Shown: piece after piece, positions 51,567 through 59,621 of the stretch | Position numbering within the stretch: the first letter of the stretch is position 1 | Layout of the letters: the number at the start of each line of letters is the position of its first letter | Assembly (NCBI RefSeq): GCF_003330845.1 | Contig: NZ_CP026121.1 | Span: 2,275,501 to 2,339,500 of the forward strand | Direction: 5' to 3' | From: Streptomyces sp. Go-475 | Lineage (GTDB): Bacteria > Actinomycetota > Actinomycetes > Streptomycetales > Streptomycetaceae | DNA length: 64,000 bases | Translations under genes and position numbers: made by a program | The notes under the pieces: model-generated | The model's database searches: none | The model's input: only the letters and a program-made list of their open reading frames with translations | Told to the model about the DNA's origin: nothing

Positions 51567-52079
51567 ATGACCACCCTGCACCCGCGGACCCGCCTGGACC
51601 GCCGCTACAGCGACAAGACGGCCACCGCGACCGACTGGCAGGAGGCCGAGGCGCGGCTCGCGGCGGCCGAGCTGTTCTGGATCTCGACGGTACGGCCGGA
51701 CGGCCGCCCGCACGTCACCCCGCTGCCCGCGGTCTGGTCGGGCGGCGCCCTGCACTTCTGCACGGGCCCGGAGGAACGCAAGGCGAGGAACCTCGCGGAG
51801 AACCCGCACGTCGTGCTGACCACCGGCACGAACACCTGGAACCGGGGCTACGACCTGGTGGTGGAGGGCGAGGCGACCCGCGTGACCGACGACGGGCGGC
51901 TACGCGAACTGGCCGCGGCGTGGGAGGCCAAGTACGGCGGTTTCTGGCACTTCGAGGTACGGGAGGGCCATTTCCACCACGGCGCGGGTCGAGCGGCCGT
52001 CTACTCGGTGGCGCCGGAGACCGTCTTCGGCTTCGGTAAGGGGGAGCCGTTCAGCCAGACGCGGTGGCGGTTCACCTGA
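51567..52079 (+). CDS. pyridoxamine-phosphate-oxidase-fold flavin/F420-binding protein
   Basis: 170 aa from the ATG at 51567 (GGGAGG upstream); the frame is open far upstream through the antisense of glnE but that is not coding. It shows the split-barrel pattern LFWISTVRPDGRPHVTPLPA, ARNLAENPHVVLTTGTNTWN and YDLVVEGEATRV. It belongs to the PNPOx-like family of small FMN- or F420-binding proteins. Cofactor and substrate are unknown. The next gene starts 55 bases after its stop in the same direction. Confidence 0.82.
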   Translation: MTTLHPRTRLDRRYSDKTATATDWQEAEARLAAAELFWISTVRPDGRPHVTPLPAVWSGGALHFCTGPEERKARNLAENPHVVLTTGTNTWNRGYDLVVEGEATRVTDDGRLRELAAAWEAKYGGFWHFEVREGHFHHGAGRAAVYSVAPETVFGFGKGEPFSQTRWRFT

Positions 52080-52134
52080 TGCCTGCCGCCGCCTGACGAA
52101 GCCGCCTTGTGCCGCCTGACGAAGGAGTCATGCC

Positions 52135-52581
52135 ATGGACTTCACCCTCGAAGTCGTCCCGCTGCCCGTGACCGACATCGACCGGGCCCGGGACTTCTAC
52201 CGGGACAAGGTCGGCTTCCACGTGGACATCGACCAGGAGGTCATGCCCGGCATGCGGATCGTCCAGCTGACGCCTCCCGGCTCCGGCTGCTCGATCGCCC
52301 TCGGCGACTCCATCTGGCAGATGACCCCGGGCCCCACCCCCGCCCCCGGCTCCTACCAGGGCCTGCAACTGTGCGTCGCCGACATCAAGGCGGCCCACGC
52401 GGAACTGGTCGCCCGCGGCCTCGACGTCTCGGAGCCGGTCCAGTACGCACCGGACGACGGCGCCACGTTCATGCACTTCCGGGACCCGGACGGCAACGGC
52501 TGGGCGGTCCAGGAGTACCGGCGACGGGCGACGGAGCCGCTCCACGAACTGCTGGCGACGCTGAAGCGGCAGCAGGGCTGA
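52135..52581 (+). CDS. VOC/glyoxalase-fold protein
   Basis: 148 aa, ATG with GAAGGAG upstream. Both beta-alpha-beta-beta-beta modules are visible: LEVVPLPVTDIDRARDFYRD with KVGFHVDIDQEVMPGMRIVQ, and GLQLCVADIKAAHAELVARG with FRDPDGNGWAVQEY. This is the vicinal-oxygen-chelate family, which includes glyoxalases and resistance proteins; the substrate is not known. It lies 55 bases after the PNPOx-like gene and may share its transcript. Confidence 0.85.
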   Translation: MDFTLEVVPLPVTDIDRARDFYRDKVGFHVDIDQEVMPGMRIVQLTPPGSGCSIALGDSIWQMTPGPTPAPGSYQGLQLCVADIKAAHAELVARGLDVSEPVQYAPDDGATFMHFRDPDGNGWAVQEYRRRATEPLHELLATLKRQQG

Positions 52582-52676
52582 TCCCCGGGACGGCTCCCGG
52601 CAGGCCCCTCTGCGCTGAGGCCGACGGTCCACGACCCTCGGCCTCGGCTTCGCTCCAGTGGGAAAGCTGACCGCGC

Positions 52677-54038
52677 TTACAGCGCCGGAAGGTTCTTCCG
52701 CAGCTCGAACGCCGTGACCTCGCTGCGGTACTCCTCCCACTCCTGCCGCTTGTTGCGCAGGAAGAAGTCGAAGACGTGTTCGCCGAGGGTCTCGGCGACC
52801 AGGTCGCTGCGTTCCATCAGGGTCAGCGCCTCGCCCAGGTTCTGCGGGAGCGGCTCGATGCCCATCGCGCGGCGCTCGGCGTCGGAGAGGGCCCACACGT
52901 CGTCCTCGGCGCCCGGCGGGAGCTCGTAGCCCTCCTCGATGCCCTTCAGGCCGGCGGCCAGGAGGACGGCGTAGGCCAGGTACGGGTTCGCGCCCGAGTC
53001 CAGGGAGCGGACCTCGACCCGCGCCGAGCCGGTCTTGCCGGGCTTGTACATCGGGACACGGACCAGGGCCGAGCGGTTGTTGTGGCCCCAGCAGATGTAC
53101 GACGGCGCCTCGCCGCCCGCGCCCGCCGTGCGCTCCGCGCCGCCCCAGATGCGCTTGTAGGAGTTGACCCACTGGTTGGTGACGGCGGAGATCTCCGCCG
53201 CGTGCCGCAGCAGGCCCGCGATGAAGGAGCGGCCCACCTTGGACAGCTGGTACTCCGAGCCGGACTCGTAGAAGGCGTTGCGGTCGCCCTCGAAGAGGGA
53301 CAGGTGCGTGTGCATGCCGCTGCCCGGGTGTTCGGAGAACGGCTTCGGCATGAACGTCGCGTGCACGCCCTGCTCCAGCGCCACCTGCTTCATGACCAGG
53401 CGGAACGTCATGACGTTGTCGGCCGTGGAGAGCGCGTCGGCGTAGCGCAGGTCGATCTCCTGCTGGCCGGGCGCGCCCTCGTGGTGGGAGAACTCGACCG
53501 AGATGCCCATCGACTCCAGCATCGTGATCGCCTGGCGGCGGAAGTCCATGCCGACGTTGGTCGGGGTGTGGTCGAAGTAGCCGGAGTTGTCGGCCGGGGT
53601 CGGGCGGGAGCCGTCCAGCGGGCGGTCCTTCAGCAGGAAGAACTCGATCTCCGGGTGCGTGTAGAACGTGAACCCCAGGTCGGAGGCGCGGGCCAGGGCG
53701 CGCTTGAGCACGTAGCGCGGGTCGGCGAAGGACGGGGAGCCGTCCGGCATGAGGATGTCGCAGAACATGCGCGCCGTGCCCGGGGCCTCCGCGCGCCAGG
53801 GCAGGATCTGGAAGGTCGACGGGTCCGGCTTGGCGATCATGTCGGACTCGTAGACCCGGGCGAAGCCCTCGATCGCGGAGCCGTCGAAGCCGATGCCCTC
53901 GTCGAAGGCCTGTTCCAGTTCGGCCGGGGCCACGGCGACGGACTTGAGGAAGCCCAGCACGTCCGTGAACCACAGGCGTACGAACCGGATGTCGCGCTCC
54001 TCCAAGGTCCGGAGCACGAACTCCTGCTGCTTGTCCAT
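52677..54038 (-). CDS. glnA2: GlnA2, glutamine-synthetase-like gamma-glutamylpolyamine synthetase
   Basis: 453 aa from the ATG at 54038, the known length; the ATG at 54053 has its ribosome site too close. GSI-type fold: FVRLWFTDVLGFLKSVAV, IGFDGSAIEGFARV, THPEIEFFLL, FSHHEGAPGQQEIDLRY and PGSGMHTHLSLF. At the GlnA Tyr397 position the sequence is DDVWALSD, with Trp for Tyr, so GlnE should not modify it. In S. coelicolor the GlnA2 product adds glutamate to polyamines and lets cells use them as nitrogen. Which amine it prefers here is inference. It is divergent from hmp. Confidence 0.85.
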   Translation of the reverse strand: MDKQQEFVLRTLEERDIRFVRLWFTDVLGFLKSVAVAPAELEQAFDEGIGFDGSAIEGFARVYESDMIAKPDPSTFQILPWRAEAPGTARMFCDILMPDGSPSFADPRYVLKRALARASDLGFTFYTHPEIEFFLLKDRPLDGSRPTPADNSGYFDHTPTNVGMDFRRQAITMLESMGISVEFSHHEGAPGQQEIDLRYADALSTADNVMTFRLVMKQVALEQGVHATFMPKPFSEHPGSGMHTHLSLFEGDRNAFYESGSEYQLSKVGRSFIAGLLRHAAEISAVTNQWVNSYKRIWGGAERTAGAGGEAPSYICWGHNNRSALVRVPMYKPGKTGSARVEVRSLDSGANPYLAYAVLLAAGLKGIEEGYELPPGAEDDVWALSDAERRAMGIEPLPQNLGEALTLMERSDLVAETLGEHVFDFFLRNKRQEWEEYRSEVTAFELRKNLPAL

Positions 54039-54274
54039 CTTCCGCTTCCCCATCCTTGCTGGTCAGGCCGCCTGTCTTCCGTACCACGGGAGGCGGTCGG
54101 GCACCTGAGCATCCCACCACACCACCATTTCGTACGCGTTGCGCACCATGATCGCCCGGCCGACCCGGGGTCGAACGCCTCACGTACGGCGGGTGAACTG
54201 CTCTTCCGCCCATAGTGCCTGCTCGCACCGACATCCGTAACGGCCGGTCCCCGTCGCCGCCCCGCTCACTTAAT

Positions 54275-54291
54275 TTGCATCCGAGATGCAA
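54275..54291. promoter_or_regulatory. NsrR-type operator of hmp
   Basis: Perfect 6-bp inverted repeat TTGCAT-CCGAG-ATGCAA, 43 bases upstream of the hmp start. It shares ATCCGnGnTnCAA with the site before the Rrf2 gene (55994-56009). No other feature was recognised in the 295-base gap between glnA2 and hmp. Confidence 0.65.
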
Positions 54292-54333
54292 CTTTAAATA
54301 GCGTGCGCGGCAGTCGAGCCTGGAGGAGCCCCG

Positions 54334-55521
54334 ATGCTGTCCGAGCAGTCCGCCACCACCGTCCGCGCCACCCTCCCCGCCGTCGGCGCGGCCCTCGGCA
54401 CGATCACCGAGCGCTTCTACGTCGGACTGTTCGCGGCCCGTCCCGAACTGCTGCGCGACCTGTTCAACCGGGGCAACCAGGCCTCCGGCACCCAGCGGCA
54501 GGCGCTCGCCGGTTCCATGGCCGCCTTCGCCGCGCACCTGCTGGACCATCCGGAGCAGCGGCCGGACGCGATGCTGCACCGCATCGCCCACAAGCACGCC
54601 TCGCTCGGCGTCACGCCCGAGCAGTACGGCATCGTCCACGAGCACCTGTTCGCCGCCATCGCCGACGTGCTGGGTGACGCCGTCACCCCCGAGGTCGCCG
54701 CCGCCTGGGACGAGGTCTACTGGCTGATGGCGAACGCCCTGATCGCCGTCGAGAAGCGGCTCGGCGAGGAGCGCGGCGGTCCCGTCTGGCGGCCCTGGGA
54801 GGTCGTCGAGCGGGTCGCCGAGACCCCGGACGTCGCCACGTTCCGGCTGCGGCCCGCCGACGGCGGTCCGGTGCGGGAGTTCCTCGCAGGCCAGTACGTC
54901 TCCGTCCGCGTCGCCCTCCCGGACGGCGCCCGCCAGATACGGCAGTACAGCCTCTCCGGGGCACCCGGCCCGGCCCTGAGGCAGATCAGCGTCAAACGCG
55001 TGCGGGGCGGCGGCACCCCCGACGGCGAGGTCTCGAACCACCTCCACGCGCGCGTGCGGGTGAGCGACGTCCTTCAGCTGTCCGAGCCGTACGGCGACCT
55101 CGTCCTGGACGCCGGCCCCGACACGCCCCTGCTGCTGGCCTCGGCGGGCATCGGCATCACCCCGATCACCGCGATGCTGGCCCACCTCGCCGACTCGGGC
55201 CACCGCGCCCCGGTCACCGTCGTCCACGGCGACCGCTCACCCGCCACACACGCCCTGCGCACCGACCACGAGACCTACGCCGCCAAGCTGCCGGACTCGG
55301 TCGTCCACCTCTGGTACGAGCAGGACGCCCCCTCCGGGGCCCGCTCCGGCCTGGTCGACCTCACCGGTGTCCCGCTCGCCCCGGGCACGCGCGCGTACCT
55401 GTGCGGCCCGCTGCCCTTCATGCGCGCGGTCCGGTCACGGCTGATCGCCGGGGGCGTGGCACCGGCCGACATCCACTACGAGGTCTTCGGCCCGGACCTC
55501 TGGCTGGCGGGACAGGCCTGA
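54334..55521 (+). CDS. hmp: flavohaemoglobin nitric oxide dioxygenase
   Basis: 395 aa, ATG with GGAGGA upstream. A globin (residues about 1-140) has the proximal-haem region RIAHKHASLGVTPEQYGIVH. A ferredoxin-reductase module follows with RQIRQYSLSG (FAD), SAGIGITPITAMLA (NAD) and the C-terminal YEVFGPDLW. It turns nitric oxide into nitrate using NADPH and oxygen in the cytoplasm. An NsrR-type palindrome lies upstream, and the Rrf2 regulator gene follows convergently with 3 bases between stops. Confidence 0.95.
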   Translation: MLSEQSATTVRATLPAVGAALGTITERFYVGLFAARPELLRDLFNRGNQASGTQRQALAGSMAAFAAHLLDHPEQRPDAMLHRIAHKHASLGVTPEQYGIVHEHLFAAIADVLGDAVTPEVAAAWDEVYWLMANALIAVEKRLGEERGGPVWRPWEVVERVAETPDVATFRLRPADGGPVREFLAGQYVSVRVALPDGARQIRQYSLSGAPGPALRQISVKRVRGGGTPDGEVSNHLHARVRVSDVLQLSEPYGDLVLDAGPDTPLLLASAGIGITPITAMLAHLADSGHRAPVTVVHGDRSPATHALRTDHETYAAKLPDSVVHLWYEQDAPSGARSGLVDLTGVPLAPGTRAYLCGPLPFMRAVRSRLIAGGVAPADIHYEVFGPDLWLAGQA

Positions 55522-55524
55522 GGG

Positions 55525-55974
55525 TCAGGAGGGCGGGGGGCCGGGCTGCCGCGCGATCCCCAGCAGCAGCGCACCGGTCGGCTCCGCCACGATGTCCGCC
55601 ACCGTGACCGGGTCCAGGGAGGCGAAGAACGCCTCCTGGGCCCGGCGCAGGGCGCCGCGCAGCCGGCAGGCGGAGTTCAGGGGGCAGGGGACGGGACCCT
55701 CGCAGTCGACGACGTCGCCGGCACCCTCGAAGGCGCGGACCACGGCGCCCACCGAGGCCGTCCGGCCCCGCTCGGTGAGGGTGAGGCCGCCGCCGCGGCC
55801 GCGCCGGGCCGCGAGCAGGCCCATGTGCTGGAGCTCGGCGACCACCTTCGCCAGGTGGGTGTAGGGCACGCCCATGCCCTCGGCGACGCCCCGGGTCGTC
55901 GGACTCGACTCGCCCGCGACGGCGAGCCGCATCAGGACCCGCAGGGCCAGGTCGGTGGAGCGCAGCAGCCGCAT
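55525..55974 (-). CDS. nsrR: Rrf2-family nitric-oxide sensor, NsrR
   Basis: 149 aa. Winged-helix start MRLLRSTDLALRVLMRLAVA, recognition part GVAEGMGVPYTHLAKVVAEL and the wing with RRGRGGGLTL. Three Cys follow in DCEGPVPCPLNSACRL, the ligand set of the iron-sulfur cluster in NsrR. NO damages the cluster and releases the repressor from hmp. The adjacent hmp gene with a shared operator fits this role. Other Rrf2 proteins (IscR-like) are possible but the Cys spacing and neighbour favour NsrR. Confidence 0.85.
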   Translation of the reverse strand: MRLLRSTDLALRVLMRLAVAGESSPTTRGVAEGMGVPYTHLAKVVAELQHMGLLAARRGRGGGLTLTERGRTASVGAVVRAFEGAGDVVDCEGPVPCPLNSACRLRGALRRAQEAFFASLDPVTVADIVAEPTGALLLGIARQPGPPPS

Positions 55975-55993
55975 GCCCGCAGCGTAGGTAATG

Positions 55994-56009
55994 CGAATCC
56001 GCGGTTCAA
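55994..56009. promoter_or_regulatory. NsrR-type operator of its own gene
   Basis: CGAATCCGCGGTTCAA matches the hmp operator over ATCCGnGnTnCAA and lies 20 bases upstream of the nsrR start. It suggests that nsrR represses itself. Confidence 0.5.
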
Positions 56010-56158
56010 ATTATCCGGACCCCGACTTTTCCGAGCTGTCGGGGAGCTGTCGGTGCCGTATCGATTCGGCCCATTCCCGCGGCCGCCCTACGAGACGCCC
56101 CGCCTCTCCCATTACGATCAGCCCACCCGACCGTCACTTTCCCCTCGAAGGACACCTC

Positions 56159-56824
56159 ATGGGCTCGGCCAAGAAGAGCAGCACGGCACGCAAGGCGCGA
56201 ATAGAGGAGATGCGGCGCGCCGAGCAGGCCCGTGAGCGCCGCAACCGGATCCTCACCATCGCGGCCAGCGTCGTGATCGTCGGTGGCCTGGTCGCCGGCG
56301 GCGTCGTGCTCGTGCGGTCCCAGGACGACAAGGGCAGTGACACCGCGGCGAGTGACTCCTCGGGCAAGGGCAAGTTCGTCACCGGCAAGGACGGCGTGAA
56401 GACCTGGGAGGGCAAGCTCTCCCGCAACCACGTCACCAAGGCCGTGAAGTACGCCTCCGAGCCGCCGGTCGGCGGCGACCACAACCAGGTGTGGATGAAC
56501 TGCAACGGCGACGTCTACACCAAGGAGATCAACAACACCAACGCCGTGCACTCGCTGGAGCACGGCGCGGTGTGGGTGACGTACAACGCCGACGCGAAGA
56601 AGTCCGACGTCGACGCGCTCGCGGCGAAGGTGAAGAAGACGCCGTACACGCTGATGAGCCCGCTGGACGACCAGAAGGACCCGATCATGCTCTCGGCGTG
56701 GGGCCACCAGCGCACGGTGACGGGCGCCGACGACCCGAACGTCGACAAGTTCTTCGAGAAGTTCGTCCAGGGCGAGCAGACGCCCGAGCCGGGTGCCGCC
56801 TGCACGAACGGGCTGTCGCAGTGA
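56159..56824 (+). CDS. DUF3105 membrane-anchored protein
   Basis: 221 aa from the ATG at 56159 (GAAGGA upstream). A basic N-terminus (KKSSTARKARIEEMRRAEQA) precedes one membrane helix (LTIAASVVIVGGLVAGGVVL, residues about 31-52). An extracytoplasmic domain follows with PPVGGDHNQVWMNCNGDVYT and HSLEHGAVWVTYNADAK, a DUF3105 pattern with conserved His and Asn residues. It shares a start-stop overlap with the following DUF305 gene. A metal-handling role is suggested only by the His residues and the partner. Confidence 0.85.
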   Translation: MGSAKKSSTARKARIEEMRRAEQARERRNRILTIAASVVIVGGLVAGGVVLVRSQDDKGSDTAASDSSGKGKFVTGKDGVKTWEGKLSRNHVTKAVKYASEPPVGGDHNQVWMNCNGDVYTKEINNTNAVHSLEHGAVWVTYNADAKKSDVDALAAKVKKTPYTLMSPLDDQKDPIMLSAWGHQRTVTGADDPNVDKFFEKFVQGEQTPEPGAACTNGLSQ

Positions 56825-57441
56825 GGCACGTGGCTCTGATCGCCGGGGCCGCGGCGGCGGCGCTCGTCGCGGCCGGCGCGATCACCTACGCCGTCGCCGG
56901 GGACGACGGCGGCACCACGACCCCCTCCGCCGAGTCCGCCGACGCCGGGTTCGCGCGGGACATGGCGGTGCACCACCAGCAGGCCGTGGAGATGTCGTAC
57001 ATCGTGCGCGACCGCACGAAGGACGAGGAGGTGCGGCGCCTCGCGTACGACATCGCGCAGACGCAGGCCAACCAGCGCGGCATGATGCTGGGCTGGCTCG
57101 ACCTGTGGGGCCTGCCCAAGGTGTCCTCCGAACCGCCGATGACCTGGATGGGCATGGGCGACATGGCCTCCGGCAAGGACGGCGCGCTGATGCCGGGCAT
57201 GGCGACCAACACCGAGATGAAGAAGCTCGGCGAGCTCAGCGGGAAGCAGGCGGAGGTCTACTACCTCCAGTTGATGACGGACCATCACAAGGGCGGCATC
57301 CACATGGCCGAGGGCTGCGTGCGGAAGTGCCGGGTCGGCGTGGAGAAGCGGCTCGCGCAGGGCATGGTGGACGCGCAGCAGTCGGAGATCGGCCTGATGA
57401 CAGACCTGCTCAAGGCCCGGGGCGCCGCGCCGCGTTCCTAG
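56821..57441 (+). CDS. DUF305 secreted protein
   Basis: 206 aa, GTG start overlapping the DUF3105 stop by 4 bases (GTGA), so the two are translationally coupled. A signal anchor (VALIAGAAAAALVAAGAITY) is followed by DUF305 with GFARDMAVHHQQAVEMSYIV, MMLGWLDLWGLPKVSSEPPM and LMTDHHKGGIHMAEG. The four His pairs and Met patches resemble copper-binding segments in this family. With DUF3105 it probably acts outside the membrane. No copper operator is visible here. Confidence 0.88.
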   Translation: MRHVALIAGAAAAALVAAGAITYAVAGDDGGTTTPSAESADAGFARDMAVHHQQAVEMSYIVRDRTKDEEVRRLAYDIAQTQANQRGMMLGWLDLWGLPKVSSEPPMTWMGMGDMASGKDGALMPGMATNTEMKKLGELSGKQAEVYYLQLMTDHHKGGIHMAEGCVRKCRVGVEKRLAQGMVDAQQSEIGLMTDLLKARGAAPRS

Positions 57442-57599
57442 GGCGTAAGCCTCAAATCGCCTTTGCCAGCGGCTCCTTGGGGTCTTCTTGGCCTCGCTAG
57501 AACGCTTCTTGGGTTTCGTATTCCCCTTGCATGAACGGTTCGTCGAAAGAGTGGCGCTCGTCGAGTGATCCACTCGCGACGAACCGCACAGGGGGTTCC

Positions 57600-59544
57600 A
57601 TGAGATCCAACCGCGCCACGGTGCGCGCCGGGGTGAGCATGGCAGTGACTCTGCCGATGCTCGCCGGAGCGCTGGCGCTCGGCATACCCGCGGCGCACGC
57701 CGCCGACCACCCGCTCCGCGACCTGCTGGCCGGGACCCGGCCCGCGTGGGCCACGGCCAAGGCGGACCAGGGCGCCACCTCCGACGACGCCACGATCTCC
57801 GCCCGGGTCTACCTCGCCGGCAGGGACGCCGCCGGCCTCGCCGCGTACGCCAAGGCCGTCTCCGACCCGAAGTCGGCCTCCTACGGCAAGTATCTGAGCG
57901 CCCGGAAGGCCCAGGCCCGCTTCGGCGCGACCAAGGCCCAGGTGGCGGCCGTGAAGGCCTGGCTCACGTCCGCCGGCCTGAAGGTCACGGGCGTCACGCC
58001 GCACTACGTCTCCGTCACCGGTGACGTGGCCGCCGCCGAGAAGGCGTTCGGCACCCAGCTGCACAACTTCGCCAAGGGCGCGCGGACCTACCGCGCGCCG
58101 GCGAGCACCGCCTCCGTGCCGGCCGGCCTCGCCGACGCCGTGCTGACCGTGACCGGCCTGGACAACGCGCCCCACATGGCCACGCACGACGACCGGCTGC
58201 CGCCGCCGGACACCGTGTTCCGCAACGCCGGGCCCTTCTCCTCGTACTACGGCTCGAAGACCGCGAGCACGCTGCCCGACGCGTACGGCGGCAAGATCCC
58301 GTACGCGATCAAGGGCTACACGGGCAAGCGAGCTGCGGGCCGCCTACGGCGCGGGCACCCGCACCGGCAAGGGCGTCCGGGTCGCCATCACGGACGCGTA
58401 CGCCTCCCCGACCATCGCCTACGACGCGGGCACCTACGCCGGCAAGCACGGCGACGCGGCGTGGAAGACCGGCCAGCTGCGCCAGGTGCTGCCCAAGAAG
58501 TACACGAACACCAAGGACTGCTCGGCCGCCGGCTGGTACGGCGAGGAGACCCTGGACGTCGAGGCCGTGCACGCGGTGGCCCCGGCCGCGGACGTCACGT
58601 ACGTGGGCGCCGCGTCCTGCACGGACAGCGACCTGCTCGACGCGCTCGGCAAGGTCGTCGACCACCACCTGGCCGACATCGTCTCCAACTCCTGGGGCGA
58701 GATCGAGGCCGCCCAGACCCCCGACATCGCGGCCGCCTACGACCAGGTGTTCCAGCTGGGCGCGGTCGAGGGCATCGGCTTCTACTTCTCCTCCGGCGAC
58801 GACGGTGACGAGGTCGCCAGCTCCGGGACGAAGCAGGTCGACTCCCCGGCCAACTCGGCGTGGGTCACCGCCGTCGGCGGCACCTCGCTGGCCGTCGGCA
58901 AGGACGACACATACCTGTGGGAGACCGGCTGGGGCACCGAGAAGGCGAACCTGTCGGCCGACGGCAGGAGCTGGACGGACTTCCCCGGCGCCTTCACCTC
59001 CGGCGCGGGCGGCGGCACCAGCAGGACCGTCGCCGAGCCCTCCTACCAGCAGGGTGTGGTGCCCGAGGCGCTGGCGAAGGCCAACAGCCCCGACGGCAAC
59101 CGGGTCGTCCCGGACATCGCGGCCATCGCCGACCCGAACACCGGCTTCCTGGTGGGCCAGACCCAGACCATGCCCGACGGCAGGACGCAGGCCTACAGCG
59201 AGTACCGCATCGGCGGCACCTCGCTCGCCGCGCCGACCATCGCGGCCATCCAGGCCCTGGCCCAGGAGGCCCGCGGCGGCACGCCGATCGGCTTCGCCAA
59301 CCCGGCGATCTACGCGAAGTCCGGCTCGAAGGTCTACCACGACGTCACCGACAACCCGACGGGCTCCGGCCTCGCCGTCGCCCGCGTCGACTTCGTGAAC
59401 GGCTACGACGCCACAGGCGGACTGGCCACGTCCGTGCGCAGCCTGGGCAAGGACAGCTCGCTGAAGGCCGTCAAGGGCTACGACGACGTCACCGGCGTGG
59501 GCACGCCCGCGAACGGCTACGTCGAGTCGTACCGGCGCCGCTGA
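57600..59544 (+). pseudogene. secreted S53 (sedolisin-type) protease interrupted by a frameshift
   Basis: The start ATG is at 57600. A signal peptide (TVRAGVSMAVTLPMLAGALA then GIPAAHA) is followed by a propeptide of the pro-kumamolisin type (ARVYLAGRDAAGLAAYAKAV). Near 58329 one extra C shifts the frame. Removing it gives TGKELRAAYGAGTRTGK and joins exactly to the rest in the other frame. The catalytic part then shows EETLDVEAVHA (Glu and Asp), VSNSWGEIEAAQTPD and GGTSLAAP (Ser). The restored protein would be about 647 aa. It is either a real frameshift mutation or a sequencing error. Confidence 0.85.
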
Positions 59545-59560
59545 CCACCGCAAGGGGACC

Positions 59561-59590
59561 GGGGTGGTGTGGGGTGACCCACACCACCCC
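59561..59590 (+). terminator. terminator after the S53 protease
   Basis: Perfect 13-bp stem (59561-59573 with 59578-59590) with loop GTGA, 17 bases after the protease stop codon. Confidence 0.85.
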
Positions 59591-59609
59591 ATTGCGTCGC
59601 TCTGACGAT

Positions 59610-59615
59610 TACACT
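59610..59615 (+). promoter_or_regulatory. leaderless -10 element of nadE
   Basis: TACACT ends 6 bases before the GTG at 59622; no ribosome-binding site. Confidence 0.6.
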
Positions 59616-59621
59616 GGGCCC

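Noticed and set aside
48378..52079. A 1233-codon plus-strand frame over glnE
   Set aside because: Only its last 170 codons (from 51567) encode a real protein; the rest is the glnE antisense strand.
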